A stretch of 64,000 bases of DNA from Albugo candida (lineage: Eukaryota > Oomycota > Peronosporomycetes > Albuginales > Albuginaceae). This document shows positions 1 to 10,170 of the stretch, in pieces; positions within the stretch are counted from its first letter, which is position 1; the number at the start of each line of letters is the position of its first letter. The notes under the pieces were generated by a model that saw only the letters and a program-made list of their open reading frames with translations, did not search any database and had not been told where the DNA came from. The position numbers and the translations under genes were made by a program. The stretch is taken from positions 62,001 through 126,000 of the forward strand of contig CAJNAR010000012.1 in assembly GCA_905220665.1 (NCBI GenBank), written 5' to 3'.

Positions 1-887
1 GAAAGAGTGCATCTTAGAAGTCGAATTGGATGCCACACGTTTGGAATGAGATGATTTATCCCTTCGTGCAACATTGCTAGCATCTCGGAAACTTTTCGCG
101 GCGGCCTTTGGATCATTTGCCTGTGCGATTTCACGTTGAATTGAAAGTAAGAGACGTAATTTATCTTGACATATTCCAGCAAAAACAGCTTCTTTCAAAT
201 TACTACCTTGAGCACCGAACCCTGGTGCTAGAATCCACATTTTTGAGCGATTGCACGTACTCGATTGAGTGTCTATATACAGACTTCAAGCAAGATACAA
301 TGTTGACGCAAGTCGTACTTACCTCACAGTCGGTTGCACCACTAACTAGTCCAACATTATCATTGCCATTTCACGCGCCACATTTACGTGTAACACATTG
401 GTACAACAACTCTATTGATGTCACTGAAAGTGTCTGGAAATCACTCGCGCTTTGATTGGACGCTCTACAAAGAACAAACCATCCATGTCACTTCATCTGA
501 ACCAGCGAAGAATAGAGCTGTAGTCCTTATATGCGCCAGCATTATAGCATGCGCCTGGAGCTTCCCGAATGCGCTGACGGCGTACGCTGCTGCCGTGGTG
601 CTTATATCGTCATATTTTGCGTCTAAGTGCACTAGATTGTCATTTGGGAACGCACGGATCCCCTTTTCGAGAGCGCGGATGACATCAGCGCCAAGGGCCT
701 GAATAAGCGCGAGATTTCATTTGAACATCATAGCAAATTCACTGGTGCTCTGAATGATATTGATGGAGTACCCTTCCGCCAAATAAGCAGTCACCCTCTA
801 GATGTCACTGACATGAGCATATAATCCTACTCATAGCAGTGAATCGATCGCAATGGCACGCGCACGGACGTGTTCGATAAAGCTCAT
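1..887 (-). pseudogene. Orotidine-5'-phosphate decarboxylase (UMP synthase OMPDC part), degraded
   Basis: Reading the minus strand across three frames gives a protein collinear with the bacterial-like OMP decarboxylase family, which makes UMP from OMP in pyrimidine synthesis. The order is: an N-terminal segment with MSFIEHVRARAIAID at 887-840; the catalytic Lys/Asp region LDAKYDDISTTAAAYA near 630-580 (the family has DAKRGDI, so RG has become YD); the SNQSASDFQTL segment near 465-430; GLVSGATDCE near 350-320; and the phosphate-binding APGFGAQGSN segment near 235-200. In-frame stops follow the IDSLL segment and the MMFK segment, and at least two frameshifts separate the later blocks, so it cannot encode an active enzyme. 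In stramenopiles this domain is usually fused upstream of orotate phosphoribosyltransferase; the missing half would lie left of the window. The family call is firm, the fusion is inference. A MULE lies 62 bp upstream of its start. Confidence 0.8.
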
Positions 888-949
888 TTCTGCTGAATGC
901 TATACAATCAATATTCATTGGCACAAAATAATCCAAGCAAATAAAATCT

Positions 950-3476
950 GGGAGCGCCGATAATCACACCCCTCTTTAACTATTATCATCCCCCCATTTA
1001 TAGCCAATAAGATCATTCCGTGTCAATTCTACCAATCACGTTATAAAGCCAATATAATCATTCCGTATCAGTTCTACCAATCACGTTATTATTATAGTCG
1101 CGGGGAGTAATATCAATAGCTTTCAACCTCAAAGGCGTAGCTGTCTACTCAGTAGATGTTCGCCTAGTGTTTGGGCAGGTTCGCTTATTATGCCCTTTCA
1201 CTTGCTCTTCGGCTTTGGTTGTGTGAGGCTTCAACATCCTCAAAGAAGGATGGGTTCCGGCGCGTTGATAGCTGCAATTCTGAAGGGGCACGACGACGTG
1301 TACGAACTTCATTTGGTTCGTCAACTTCGAAATTTTACGTAGAATTCAAATCAACCAGTACTGTCTGTAGCTGCTTTTGCTGGTGCGGATCCATATCTGC
1401 ATGCGACGCACAACTGATTCGATTGTGTTCTCGAACACGTGTCCCACCTGTGCAGGAGCTTGATGAAGTGGCTGCTGCAACCACCAATGGTGGTCAACGT
1501 CAGAAACCGCTAGCGAAGTGACGTTTGCTATCATCGCCCGCAGCTTATGCTCGAAGGGTAGTCCCATTGACATGGAAAAGGCCCCAGGACACAATGTCTG
1601 GGAACCAGGTTGTATGACAAGCTGCTATTTCCCGTCCACCTAAAACATCAAACATTCAGCACGTAGAAAAATAAAGGAAAGGATGGCTCCCACTTGATTT
1701 GCATCGATTACCTTGAACAGAGCAAATGAAGAGATTTTCCCAACAACCGCAGGCAAGAAGTCTACCTGCAAGCGTATCGGTACCCTCAACATCTCCACAC
1801 TTATTTGCCGGCTAATCTCAATTCTCTGTGCCTCCCCTGCGAGCAAAATGTTACCATAAACACCGTGGAGATTGGCTGTGAATATCGCAATCCATTGTTT
1901 AAGAAATGCATGACTTTCTTCGACTCTGGAAGTAACAGCATGACCGTAATGTTCACCTTTGCTAATCCACGCTTTCACAAAATGCTGTCTGTGCCGTTGG
2001 AGCCACGAGGATTTGAGATAATCTACCACTGGAGGCGACACGCTTTCCCTGATGGTTCTCCAGCGGTTCACGAAGATCTCTTCGTCAGCGGAATCGCACA
2101 GTGACAGCCACAGCTTCCAAAAGTCACTATATGCTTCGTCTGTTTGAAAGTGTGCTTTGCAATTGGCCTGCACATTCTTGTTAACATGCCAAAGACAAAT
2201 TAAGACTGAAGCATCCGGAAAGGTGTTTTATGACAGAATTGAGGGCGATTTCTCGGTCGACGACCATCACCACTTTGCGCTCGGCAATCATAGCGCTATA
2301 GCAATCGCGAAATCGTGAAAGGGCCCAAGTATAATTGGGTTCACTCTCCTCAGAGAGGAAGCAAAACGAAAGTGACACGGTTTGATTTGTTGGTGTGACG
2401 CCAACAATGTGAAGAAGAGGCATCTTGTATCTAAAACCAAACATGTACATGCATTTGGGCAAAATTGGATGTCTCTACAAAATTTGAACATGCGTACCTA
2501 TTGGTCTTGTATGTCGAATCCATGATGAAGACGGAATTCGCACAAAAGATGCGAGCTAGCGATACAGCCGTGATTGGGGCAATAAAGAGACACCAGAGTT
2601 CCCCATCTGCATCCTTTCGAAATCTGTAGTACATTTTCTCCTCTTCTAGCAAGTCCAATAGAGCTTCAACAGGTCGACGTGCACTGAGTGTGATGTTTCG
2701 CTTCTAGTTCATGTGCACACTTTAGTTTTGGTTGCCACATGCGCTTCATTAGAAAGGATTTTGACTACCTTTTGCTTGATATTTTATATTTCCTGCCTGA
2801 CAGCCAGACAGCCTGGATCATTCTGGCGGAGGGGTTGCAAGAAATACGTGCGGAGATGCGCCAGCTTTGGTCATATTTGAAACCATCCTCTCCTGCTCGG
2901 AATTAAGCGCTCTGTTTCTCGTGTAGACCGATGCATCAGTAGCGGTATCATATCCATGATGTTCGGCGTTTGTAACCACAAGGTCCCATATGTAAACCAA
3001 ATCTGGGTGTTCTGGATCGTTGACCCGTTGAACAACAGCCTGCCATGTACAGCCGATTTTGATCGTCGAAGTGTCAAGTAGGCCGCTTCCCGATATCCCA
3101 TAGCGTCCACCGTGCACGCTTCCCAGCCAAACCTTTCGGATTTCTCCCGTTTTGCTTTTCTTTGAGCGCGACTCAAAGCGTAGCCGTGAACTTTAGCGAA
3201 GGTATTGACATCACTCTCCGCGACTTCGAGCCAGGAATAGGACGCTTCTAGTGGATTTTGCATAGTGGTGGATGCGCGGTGGATGCGCGGTGGATGTCAG
3301 CGAAGGTCATTGAAATATTATAATTATTATCACGTGATTGGTAGAATTGATACGGAATGATTCTATTGGCTTTATATTATAATAATAACGTGATTGGTAG
3401 AATTGAGACAGAATGATCTTCTAATAGGGGGGTGATAATAGTTAAAGGGGGGGGGTGTGTGGTTATAGGCGCTCGC
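950..3476 (-). mobile_element. MULE (Mutator-like) DNA transposon, complete ends, inactive
   Basis: The two ends are inverted repeats of about 150 bp (950-1105 and 3310-3476, reverse complement), both with a GAGCGCC terminus followed by AT-rich sequence. The flanks are a 9-bp target duplication, ataaaatct at 941-949 and ataaaattt at 3477-3485 (8 of 9 match), the length typical of Mutator elements. Each TIR contains two copies of a ~30-bp motif ending in ctaccaatcacgtta. The single gene inside is a broken transposase on the minus strand. Confidence 0.88.
1170..3263 (-). pseudogene. MULE transposase, frameshifted
   Basis: The protein can be followed from an ATG at 3263 down to about 1170 across several frames. 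First comes a FAR1-like DNA-binding part (3263-2818; GCTWQAVVQR motif and following His-containing segment). Then the DDE core: FIMDSTYKTNRY with the first Asp near 2530, followed by MPLLHIVGVTPTNQT and VVDREIALNS with the second Asp (2430-2230). Then a helical C-terminal half (2173-1640) and a SWIM-like tail with CPGAFSMSMGLPFEHKL (1590-1540), in which the second Cys of the usual GLPCxH is Phe. Frame changes near 3060, 2450, 2180 and 1600 make it non-functional. FAR1/MULE transposases cut and paste the surrounding TIR element. Confidence 0.85.
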
Positions 3477-3700
3477 ATAAAATTTAGGCTAAGATTCGTT
3501 TTGTAAATCAATATACGATGCATGCTATACATATAAAAAGCACTGAAATCCTCGGTCCGGTTGCCTAAGACTCACTGACTGTAATAGCTTTCAATTAATC
3601 GCAGTGAGGATCAGTAGCCCGCATTTTGCCAACGAATATGGTACCCCAAACTTGAGTATCGAACTTGTGAAGGACAAGAACGACATACACTTACCAGTTC

Positions 3701-3898
3701 CTATTTTGATGTAGATACACAGAGACGTCGCACGACTTCCGTTGCAATACATTTGGAACTGAAAGGCTCAATTGGCTCAGCGCTTTTGCACGTCAGGTAC
3801 CATTTGTTGTTGTTGTATGGAGCTGCAAATTCAAATGTGTGCAAGTATTTACCGACATAAGGACTAGTGATTTGAGAAGAAAGGAAGGATCGAATCAT
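3701..3898 (-). CDS. Small ORF of unknown function downstream of the 486-aa secreted-protein gene
   Basis: A 65-codon frame starts 28 bp beyond the stop of the upstream gene on the same strand. The core is a Cys-containing stretch (KWYLTC at residues 32-37), then EPFSSKCIATEVV and an RRLC end. A degraded but clearly related sequence with the pattern AEPxEPFSxxxIAxEVV lies at the same relative place downstream of the paralogous gene (21740-21893), so the segment was duplicated together with the large gene. That makes it more than a chance ORF. Whether it is a separate small secreted protein, a last exon of the large gene, or already a pseudogene is open: no convincing signal peptide is visible here, and a GTAAGT follows the stop by a few bases. 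I do not recognise the family. Confidence 0.45.
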   Translation of the reverse strand: MIRSFLSSQITSPYVGKYLHTFEFAAPYNNNKWYLTCKSAEPIEPFSSKCIATEVVRRLCVSTSK

Positions 3899-3925
3899 AA
3901 ATGTTTATCATTTTATTTCTTGTCT

Positions 3926-5386
3926 CTAAGAATTTGTAAGAGATGAGGATTCTCCCTGTTCAAGAAAGTTATTTTTAGCGAATTTCACTGGTCTCGGGGG
4001 GAGGTAGGTCACTTCAGGATCGTCCTTTGGTACATCAGTTGGTCCGCACTTTTGATTACATTTAAGACTCGGCGAATGATCTGGGTTCACCCATAGCAGT
4101 TTCTTTATCGGATCAGAGTAAAAAACCTCAAAGTACCTGAATAGACACTTGGCGCATTCCCACTTACCTTTGTACGAAATAGAGACAACTTTGGCTACTT
4201 CAATGTTATAGTCGGCATTCTCATCGTTTCCATCAGTTAACTGTAATGCCTGCAATAACTCGTAAACGTGTCCAGGTCTGAGCATCACCGAAGTGCATAG
4301 ACTTGTTTTGTATACACACTGTGATCGAATTTGAAGCATCTTAGCGGTGGTCGTACTCGAGCCTGTTATTATGCTGGATAAAAGTGTATGAAATTCTTCC
4401 TTATCAGTAAATGCAATGCAATTGATACATTTTTGATGTAGACCTTCTTTGTAAGTGGCGACCACAACATCTGGTAATGGCTTTTCTTGATTGATACTTG
4501 CTTGTGGTGGTTGTTCCAAGCTGGGATCATTGTTTTCGAACCAGTAAGCCTTTTGATCTACAGACTTGAACTTGCAATTGTCTGATTTTTCAATGCAAGA
4601 GCTAGCTTCCTTCGACAACATCACGAGATCATGATTGCCGTGTTCACTCGGAACCAACGCGAATATTTGATCATCGGAACATATACGTAATATGTCGTGA
4701 CATTCTTCTGAATGAGAAATGTCAAACGCTGCCGTATATAGAGTTTTTTTTCGTGATGAAAATGTCTGAATTTGCCATAATAAAGCAGCAAGTGCCGGAT
4801 CTACCCCATTCCTTCGCCTATAAATAGGCATGTTTTCCATCTGCTCACTCAGAAAGCTGACAAGCTCCATTGGAGCAAATAAAGACGAGTGATCATTTTC
4901 AAGCTCATTAATATCGTCAGTTTCTCCACGACACCAGTACAGCTTATAATCGACTTGACGCCAGAAAATCGTGTACTCCTTGTGTATTTCAATTTTCAAA
5001 TTGATGAGAAAATTTCGTTGAGATTCAACGGAGAAAATAGCAAACGCTTTACCAATGAGTATTGCATTGTTTCGACTTGGATTATAACCATCGAAAACTT
5101 CCATTAAACAATTGCGTGGAAATCTTGCTTGAATGGTACGATCCAAAAGGTTCGTTTCTGAGTACACGACGACTTTTGCAGTTGTGCCTGCAATCTCTAA
5201 TGGTCGAAGTCTTTTGACACCAGCATCAATAATAGCGTTGTAGCAGGAATGAAACCGAGAACGCGGTTCCGTCACTGAAATCCCGTACTTATAATATTTT
5301 CCACACTGCACGAAACGCAGCCGATACCATAACCACGCGCTGAGCTGTGTAGCCACACAAAACCATCTTTGTTGTATCGCCACCAT
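3926..5386 (-). CDS. Secreted Cys-containing protein, two CxxC modules (lineage-specific, effector-like)
   Basis: An intact 486-codon frame from ATG at 5386. Residues 1-28 read as a signal peptide: a hydrophobic stretch rich in Trp and Leu ending in VQC. Residues 48-65 carry a CYNAII...KRLRPLEI motif shared with all the related copies in this window. Residues 115-152 (FAIFSVESQRN to YKLYWC) and 222-236 (DISHSEECHDILRI) are almost identical to the paralogue at 22252-23724. CxxC pairs lie at 320-323 and 411-414, each preceded by a short V-x-x-x-Y strand, and the second is followed by LFRYFEVFYSDP. The C-terminal end has CNQKC and YLPPRP. No enzyme motif is seen. The secreted-plus-CxxC design recalls the CCG effector class of white rusts (CX2CX5G), but the Gly is replaced here, so that link is only a suggestion. 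Function is unknown; the gene looks functional. Confidence 0.8.
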   Translation of the reverse strand: MVAIQQRWFCVATQLSAWLWYRLRFVQCGKYYKYGISVTEPRSRFHSCYNAIIDAGVKRLRPLEIAGTTAKVVVYSETNLLDRTIQARFPRNCLMEVFDGYNPSRNNAILIGKAFAIFSVESQRNFLINLKIEIHKEYTIFWRQVDYKLYWCRGETDDINELENDHSSLFAPMELVSFLSEQMENMPIYRRRNGVDPALAALLWQIQTFSSRKKTLYTAAFDISHSEECHDILRICSDDQIFALVPSEHGNHDLVMLSKEASSCIEKSDNCKFKSVDQKAYWFENNDPSLEQPPQASINQEKPLPDVVVATYKEGLHQKCINCIAFTDKEEFHTLLSSIITGSSTTTAKMLQIRSQCVYKTSLCTSVMLRPGHVYELLQALQLTDGNDENADYNIEVAKVVSISYKGKWECAKCLFRYFEVFYSDPIKKLLWVNPDHSPSLKCNQKCGPTDVPKDDPEVTYLPPRPVKFAKNNFLEQGESSSLTNS

Positions 5387-5507
5387 TGGATTCTCTTACC
5401 TACTCACAGGGTAAGTTCTAAAATGACTAGATAAATGAGGTAGAAGAATGTATGTACGTATTTGATGCCACGATGAAACATTACAACCTCGCAATACTTC
5501 AGCCTCA

Positions 5508-5648
5508 CACATCACAACATCACAACATCACAACATCACAACATCACAACATCACAGCATTACAGCATTACAGCATCACAACATTACAGCCTTGACAATC
5601 ACAACATCACAACATTACAGCCTTGACAATCACAACATCACAACAAAA
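5508..5648. repeat. 8-bp satellite (cacaacat) with a 31-bp higher-order unit
   Basis: From 5508 to about 5560 the unit cacaacat is repeated in tandem, then degenerates to cagcatta. From 5579 a 31-bp unit that includes attacagccttgacaat occurs twice in succession. It lies 120-260 bp upstream of the secreted-protein start at 5386. A shorter, degenerate version (cacaacat, cagcatta) lies at the same place upstream of the paralogue (23817-23873), and both are followed by nearly the same aaaaactRgtctt segment. Confidence 0.9.
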
Positions 5649-7249
5649 ACTGGTCTTGTTGCAAATCAACCGTGAATTCTTGCGGTGAGGTGAACGTCTA
5701 CCGTAGCATCCTTTGGACGATGATGTATGTAGCCTACACAGATCAAACGATGTATGTATCCCCTATGCCACCAAAACCCCGTCTGATCAGTAGTACCCCT
5801 CCAGAAACGTTCCTCTACCAATTCTCCTGGATGATATATATAAGGACCAAATTTCAGAGAGGACGTATCGTTGAGACATTTTTTCCTTCCCGTTTCTTTC
5901 CATTTTCTGCGGTATACTTTGTGCCCAATATTATTTCATGAACACTCTTTTTGAGAAAATAGAACGTATGTATCGATTGGTACGCTCGATTTGCAGAGAC
6001 TTTGCCGATGGTATATCCATTGCATTGCCACGATTGCGCGATGGTATGCAGCAACTTTAGCCAGATTTTTTCGGGTTTTGAGTAACGTTGATAATTGATT
6101 TAACACGATCCCTGAACGCCAATGTAATTGTGCACGCACATATTTCAGGATATTACGCAAAGTGGTAACTTCATACATTCCAATGAGAGATGCAATGTTC
6201 ACTATATTCACTTTGCATATCCTATGTCCTATCTGTAAAATATACACACAAAATAAGGTGATACCCGAGTGTGTCAGGCCTGATGTTACGTATGTACATT
6301 AAATCCAACCAATGATCAGGATGAATTACTAAATCCGACGCACCTCGCTCTTTTGGCTAATGCATTGCCTTTTGATTGGGGAAATCCCCCAGAAAATTGA
6401 GCATGGCTGCAAAAAAAGGACATGAGATTTCAAACTCTTTATGAGCACAATGCTGGATTAAAGCATGCATAGTGCCATGCTGCGTGTGTCTCGCTATCGT
6501 ATTAGGCCACATTTATTGGAGCATAGCGGTTCTTTTGACCCTGATGAATACTACGTAATTACATGAAAAGAACTCTTTCTATTATCAGCATAGTGCAGCA
6601 CATTCAGTGAGTACGTTGCAGGAACTACGCCAAAATGAAGCCCTGCATCGGGCCCGAATTTATTTCTGATTCTAAAAGGAATTACATAGCTGCTCCATTT
6701 ATCCGTTGTAATTCCGCATAATGACGCTTTTATAGCTGGCAACCACGATGGGTTCATTGTCGTTTGCGTGAAATATTGTTAAAGTGCTATTTGCCGTTCA
6801 CTGCTGCACTCAGCATCAGAAATCGCTAACAGTTACCATCACCTTTTCACTTCCCGCTGAATATTAGTACGGTGTCATTAGACTGGTGTGGTGGATCCGT
6901 GCGCTTGGAGGCAAGTTGAGAAATTAATATGCATGCTATGATCTTGGTGCCCCTGTGTGCCTCCTAGACTTAACTGCTTCCCAACTACCGGCGCTTGAGG
7001 GGGTGGGTGTTTCGTTACTACCGGATCAAGGGTTTCAGGAATGTGAGCCCTACTAATCCACAACAACTGGGTAGCCCCACACAAATTCTGATGAAGTACA
7101 CGCAGATCTTTTAAGTTCGAATGGGATCAATTGAATTCAATGAGTCGCACATCTGAGCGAGATTTTGACTTTGTTCCTATGTTAGCGTGCTACCCAGATT
7201 TAAATAGCTGTAGAAACCCAGAATAATCCTCAGAGTGAGAAAGATAGAA
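5649..7249. other. No supportable gene
   Basis: Several short frames occur, the longest a 103-codon frame on the minus strand at 5936-6247. None shows a recognisable domain, signal peptide or second copy in the window. The first 30 bases match the region upstream of the paralogous gene at 23875-23910. The remainder shows no repeat, tRNA or transposon end that I can support. Confidence 0.5.
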
Positions 7250-7499
7250 TCAGGTATAAGCATTTGTTGCTATACAAAGACCTTCAGTCAAACTATATCA
7301 ATGAACAATGCAAGATAAGACTTTTGCACTTACATGATGTGATTAATATCAACATGTTTACAGAAATCTTAAAGGTAAACACTGAACCTGCGTTGGTAAT
7401 TGGTCACTCGCAGGTCGGCTCGCTTACTATTTCTGGTTGCAAAAAGGATTTCGCAACTGTTTATGGTATGGTAGCCATTTATGAAGCCGCACGAATTTC

Positions 7500-8350
7500 A
7501 GGCGAGATGAGCAAAGTGTGTATGTAAATAATTCTAGGATATGGGTGAATATCAAGCAAGGTTGACGTGTGGTTTATCTCAAATTTTCTTTTTCTCTGAA
7601 AAGGAAGAACGAAAATGGTCACAAATGAAGCTTCATGCGACATTTGTCAGAGACAAACGACCGTCGCTCATTTTTTTGTTAGATTCAAGTCGAATCGAAT
7701 TGCGCTATTTGCCACATGATTTGATTTGAGAAGGATATCATTGTTCTACTAGACCACAGCTTAGAGATACCGAAGTCCTCTCTGCATGCTTTTCCAAAAA
7801 AACTTCACGTCTTTTGCTCCCCTCCACCAAACCGCTTCCTATTGGGTATGTGCTGTAATATTTCCAAGTAATCGAGAAGGGATTCACCACATTGGTCATT
7901 TTTGAAGCAACTGGTGTTGGTAAGTCTCAGTTGTGGTATGAACTAATCCACCATAATAAAAAATAAAACAAAAAAAAGATGTAATTATTTATAAATATTT
8001 TTTTTTAATAAAAACTATAATTTATTTAAAAAAAAAAATGTTCTTTTAATAAAAATAAAAAAAAAATTCACGTGATTTTTCTGCATATCCAGTCAATTTA
8101 ATATTCAAGCTTGCATTTTTGGTTCTGTATTATTTCCCTAAAGCATCTGTCAATGCTATTTCCTTTTTGGGATTATTTTCACGGCTGGAGCCATATCGCC
8201 TTCGCTGATGGAATCCCATGATCACTTACACTCACAACCAACTCGTACGAGAACTCAGCCTCAATGAAACGTAACTCGAGCAAGACAATACGACTACATG
8301 CATAGCGACATACATCAATAGTCGTTTTGACTCTTGCGTAGGAGCTGTTC
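7500..8350 (-). pseudogene. Decayed copy of the secreted-protein family
   Basis: Reverse-strand sequence at 8338-8200 translates to a segment ending FSYELVVSVSDHGIPS that aligns with the start of the better-preserved copy at 37658-37510 (FLYELAVSVGDDGLP). At the nucleotide level 8199-8240 matches 37510-37552 closely. The start codon is gone (the position of the ATG ATG in the other copy is not ATG) and downstream frames are broken. Only the N-terminal part can be recognised with assurance. The lower boundary is set by similarity to the sequence at 37036-37100 and is approximate. Confidence 0.6.
7956..8075. repeat. A/T-rich low-complexity tract
   Basis: Runs of A and T with almost no G or C, inside the decayed copy. 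It is absent from the related copy at 37.0-37.7 kb, so it is an expansion specific to this copy. Confidence 0.8.
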
Positions 8351-9713
8351 TTGTCGAAGCTCTACAAGTCTAATCGAAGAAGTTTTTTTTTACCCTTTTT
8401 AACGGTATTGATGATAACGATTGCCTTCTTAGAAAACTCTTTTGTACGTGGTGCTTTCTCATCGGGAGGGCTTCTGAAAATCTGGATCACCTATGAGCTG
8501 CGAGTGACAAAGCAAGGAGTACTAGTTGGCAAGTGCTGCTTTCAGAACCTAATAACGAGGTGATTTCCTTTTCGGATGCATTGATGTGCGTCTCTAGATA
8601 CAATATATCTTTTGTCCGGGGATCTTATCTCATCGTTCTCTGAAGTTGGGTGGCGCTTTTGCTCGAGCAGATGCGATTCCCAGTCCTCAAGTAGTGTTAC
8701 AGTTCTTTGGTCATAGACATGCAAGATCAATCGATCTTGACATTATACATCGTTGTGCCTGGAAGATGCATTGATAAAGTAGTCTGTATTGGTATACTCG
8801 TGCAGTCTAATTGCCGCTTTCATTTCACTATCATTCTACATAATCACCCAGATTGGATAGCGTGACATTGGAATCTTGCTTTGAAATCAAATGCGCGGTA
8901 CTGGCAGTGTCAGCTCTAATACTTTATATAGGATTTACCGCCTGAAGGAGGTCATCTGTTAAGCGATTCCAAAAGAGAGAATGATTAATGAGCAAGCAAT
9001 GAAGGCGTCACCAAGAGAAATTTATTGCTTGGTTCTGGAGAGCACAATTAACTTTAAGCCAAGTCAGTGCTGAAGAGGTCCCATTATCAGGTACACTTCT
9101 CGTTGAGAGATGGCACGCCGCATACTTCTGTACAGACGATCAAGAGCAAAAAAAACCTGAAAAGTTATCAGCAATATACTCATGCACGAACACGCTTGTG
9201 ATTCCTTTGATTGGTTTGTTTGCGTAAGTAGCGCTCCAACTGATCTGTACTTGTGCGACAATCTTTGCACTTCTATGGATAATTACTGGATATTAGCAAC
9301 AAAACGTATTCGTAGATAAGAAGCGGGACAGTTTGCAGACCTAAAAGCACCGTCAGGCAAACTAAGCACCTAGATACAATGTACAGTACTTCCGAATGTT
9401 TTTGTTTTCGGTGCATCGGTGGTTAAATATTATCGATTATAAAATAAAATAATACACAAAGCACGTACTTGATAAGTCGTCTGCTTCGCCAAAATAGGAC
9501 AAAGTTAATCGCATACTCGCAGAAATAGGACGTCATTTTGTATTTAAGACACAAAGTTGCTTTGTGCATGATTAAGGGCTTTCGAATGCTTCCAGATGAA
9601 AATAGATGCGATAGTGATATCACTTTATACGTAGTACAAAAGACTCTTGACTATCATCGTTATGATAGTGAGTAAAAACCACGGTCGATCAGAGAGTGAC
9701 TGAGCACGTCCTC
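8351..9713. repeat. Segmental duplication, copy 1 (left part)
   Basis: No gene can be supported. The stretch is a diverged duplicate of 37700-38960 in the same order and orientation: 8459-8490 matches 37839-37870 (cgggagggcttctg), 8735-8780 matches 38127-38170 (cttgacattaYacatc), 8797-8830 matches 38188-38220 (actcgtgcagtc), and 9648-9670 matches 38944-38966. The duplicate is then broken by the retrotransposon nest starting at 9714. Confidence 0.65.
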
Positions 9714-9750
9714 AGTAAGCAGTAAGTGTAGGGTCCGTACCCAGCTCAGT

Positions 9751-10065
9751 TAAGGGTGTTCGCCCGTAGTACTTTTAATTAGACACCGTTCTGTTACTAC
9801 AGTTTGGTGGTTATCTACTCTATTCTAATCACTAGTATGTAACGCTCTGAAGAGCCCGGTCCAACTCCTGTACAATTATTTTCTGGTGGAGTTGCCAGCG
9901 GTCTTGACACGTTCACATCTTCATTGAGTAGGTTGATATTTACGTTGAGGAATCTTTGCCTCCGCCGAGGGGCCCCATCGCAGCCTTTTTGCCACCACCG
10001 GGATTCGAACCGGAGCACACATGGTCGGAACTCATGTGTACTATCCGCTAAGCCCCCCGACGGGG
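9751..10065 (-). mobile_element. SINE family A, copy 1 (tRNA-derived), inside SINE-B
   Basis: On the minus strand it starts ccccgtcgggggg, then has an A-box (tagcgg-type, with ctatccgcta on the plus strand) and a B-box (ggttcgaatccc, complement at 9993-10004). It is 315 bp, exactly the length of the copy at 16111-16425. The flanking target duplication is tgtagggtccgtaccc plus cagctcagt on the left (9727-9750) and the same with one change on the right (10066-10089). Confidence 0.88.
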
Positions 10066-10170
10066 TGTAGGGTTCGTACCCAGCTCAGTCGGTTAAGCAC
10101 TTGAGCGCACGGACCCCTGCCGGAGGTCGTTAGTTCGATCCCCGGCAGTGTGGGCAGTGGTTTAAGCAGC

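Noticed and set aside
108..455. Plus-strand ORF of 115 codons
   Set aside because: It starts at TTG and lies antisense to the OMP decarboxylase pseudogene, whose conserved motifs account for the sequence.
1171..1521. Plus-strand ORF of 116 codons
   Set aside because: Antisense to the C-terminal part of the MULE transposase.
5500..5650. CRISPR-like array
   Set aside because: The units are simple 8-bp tandem repeats without unique spacers.
5936..6247. Minus-strand ORF of 103 codons
   Set aside because: No domain, signal peptide or homologous copy in the window. It may be real but cannot be supported.
10070..10150. Second tRNA-like sequence with a gttcgatcc B-box
   Set aside because: It is the head of SINE-B, present three times with a common tail and target duplications.
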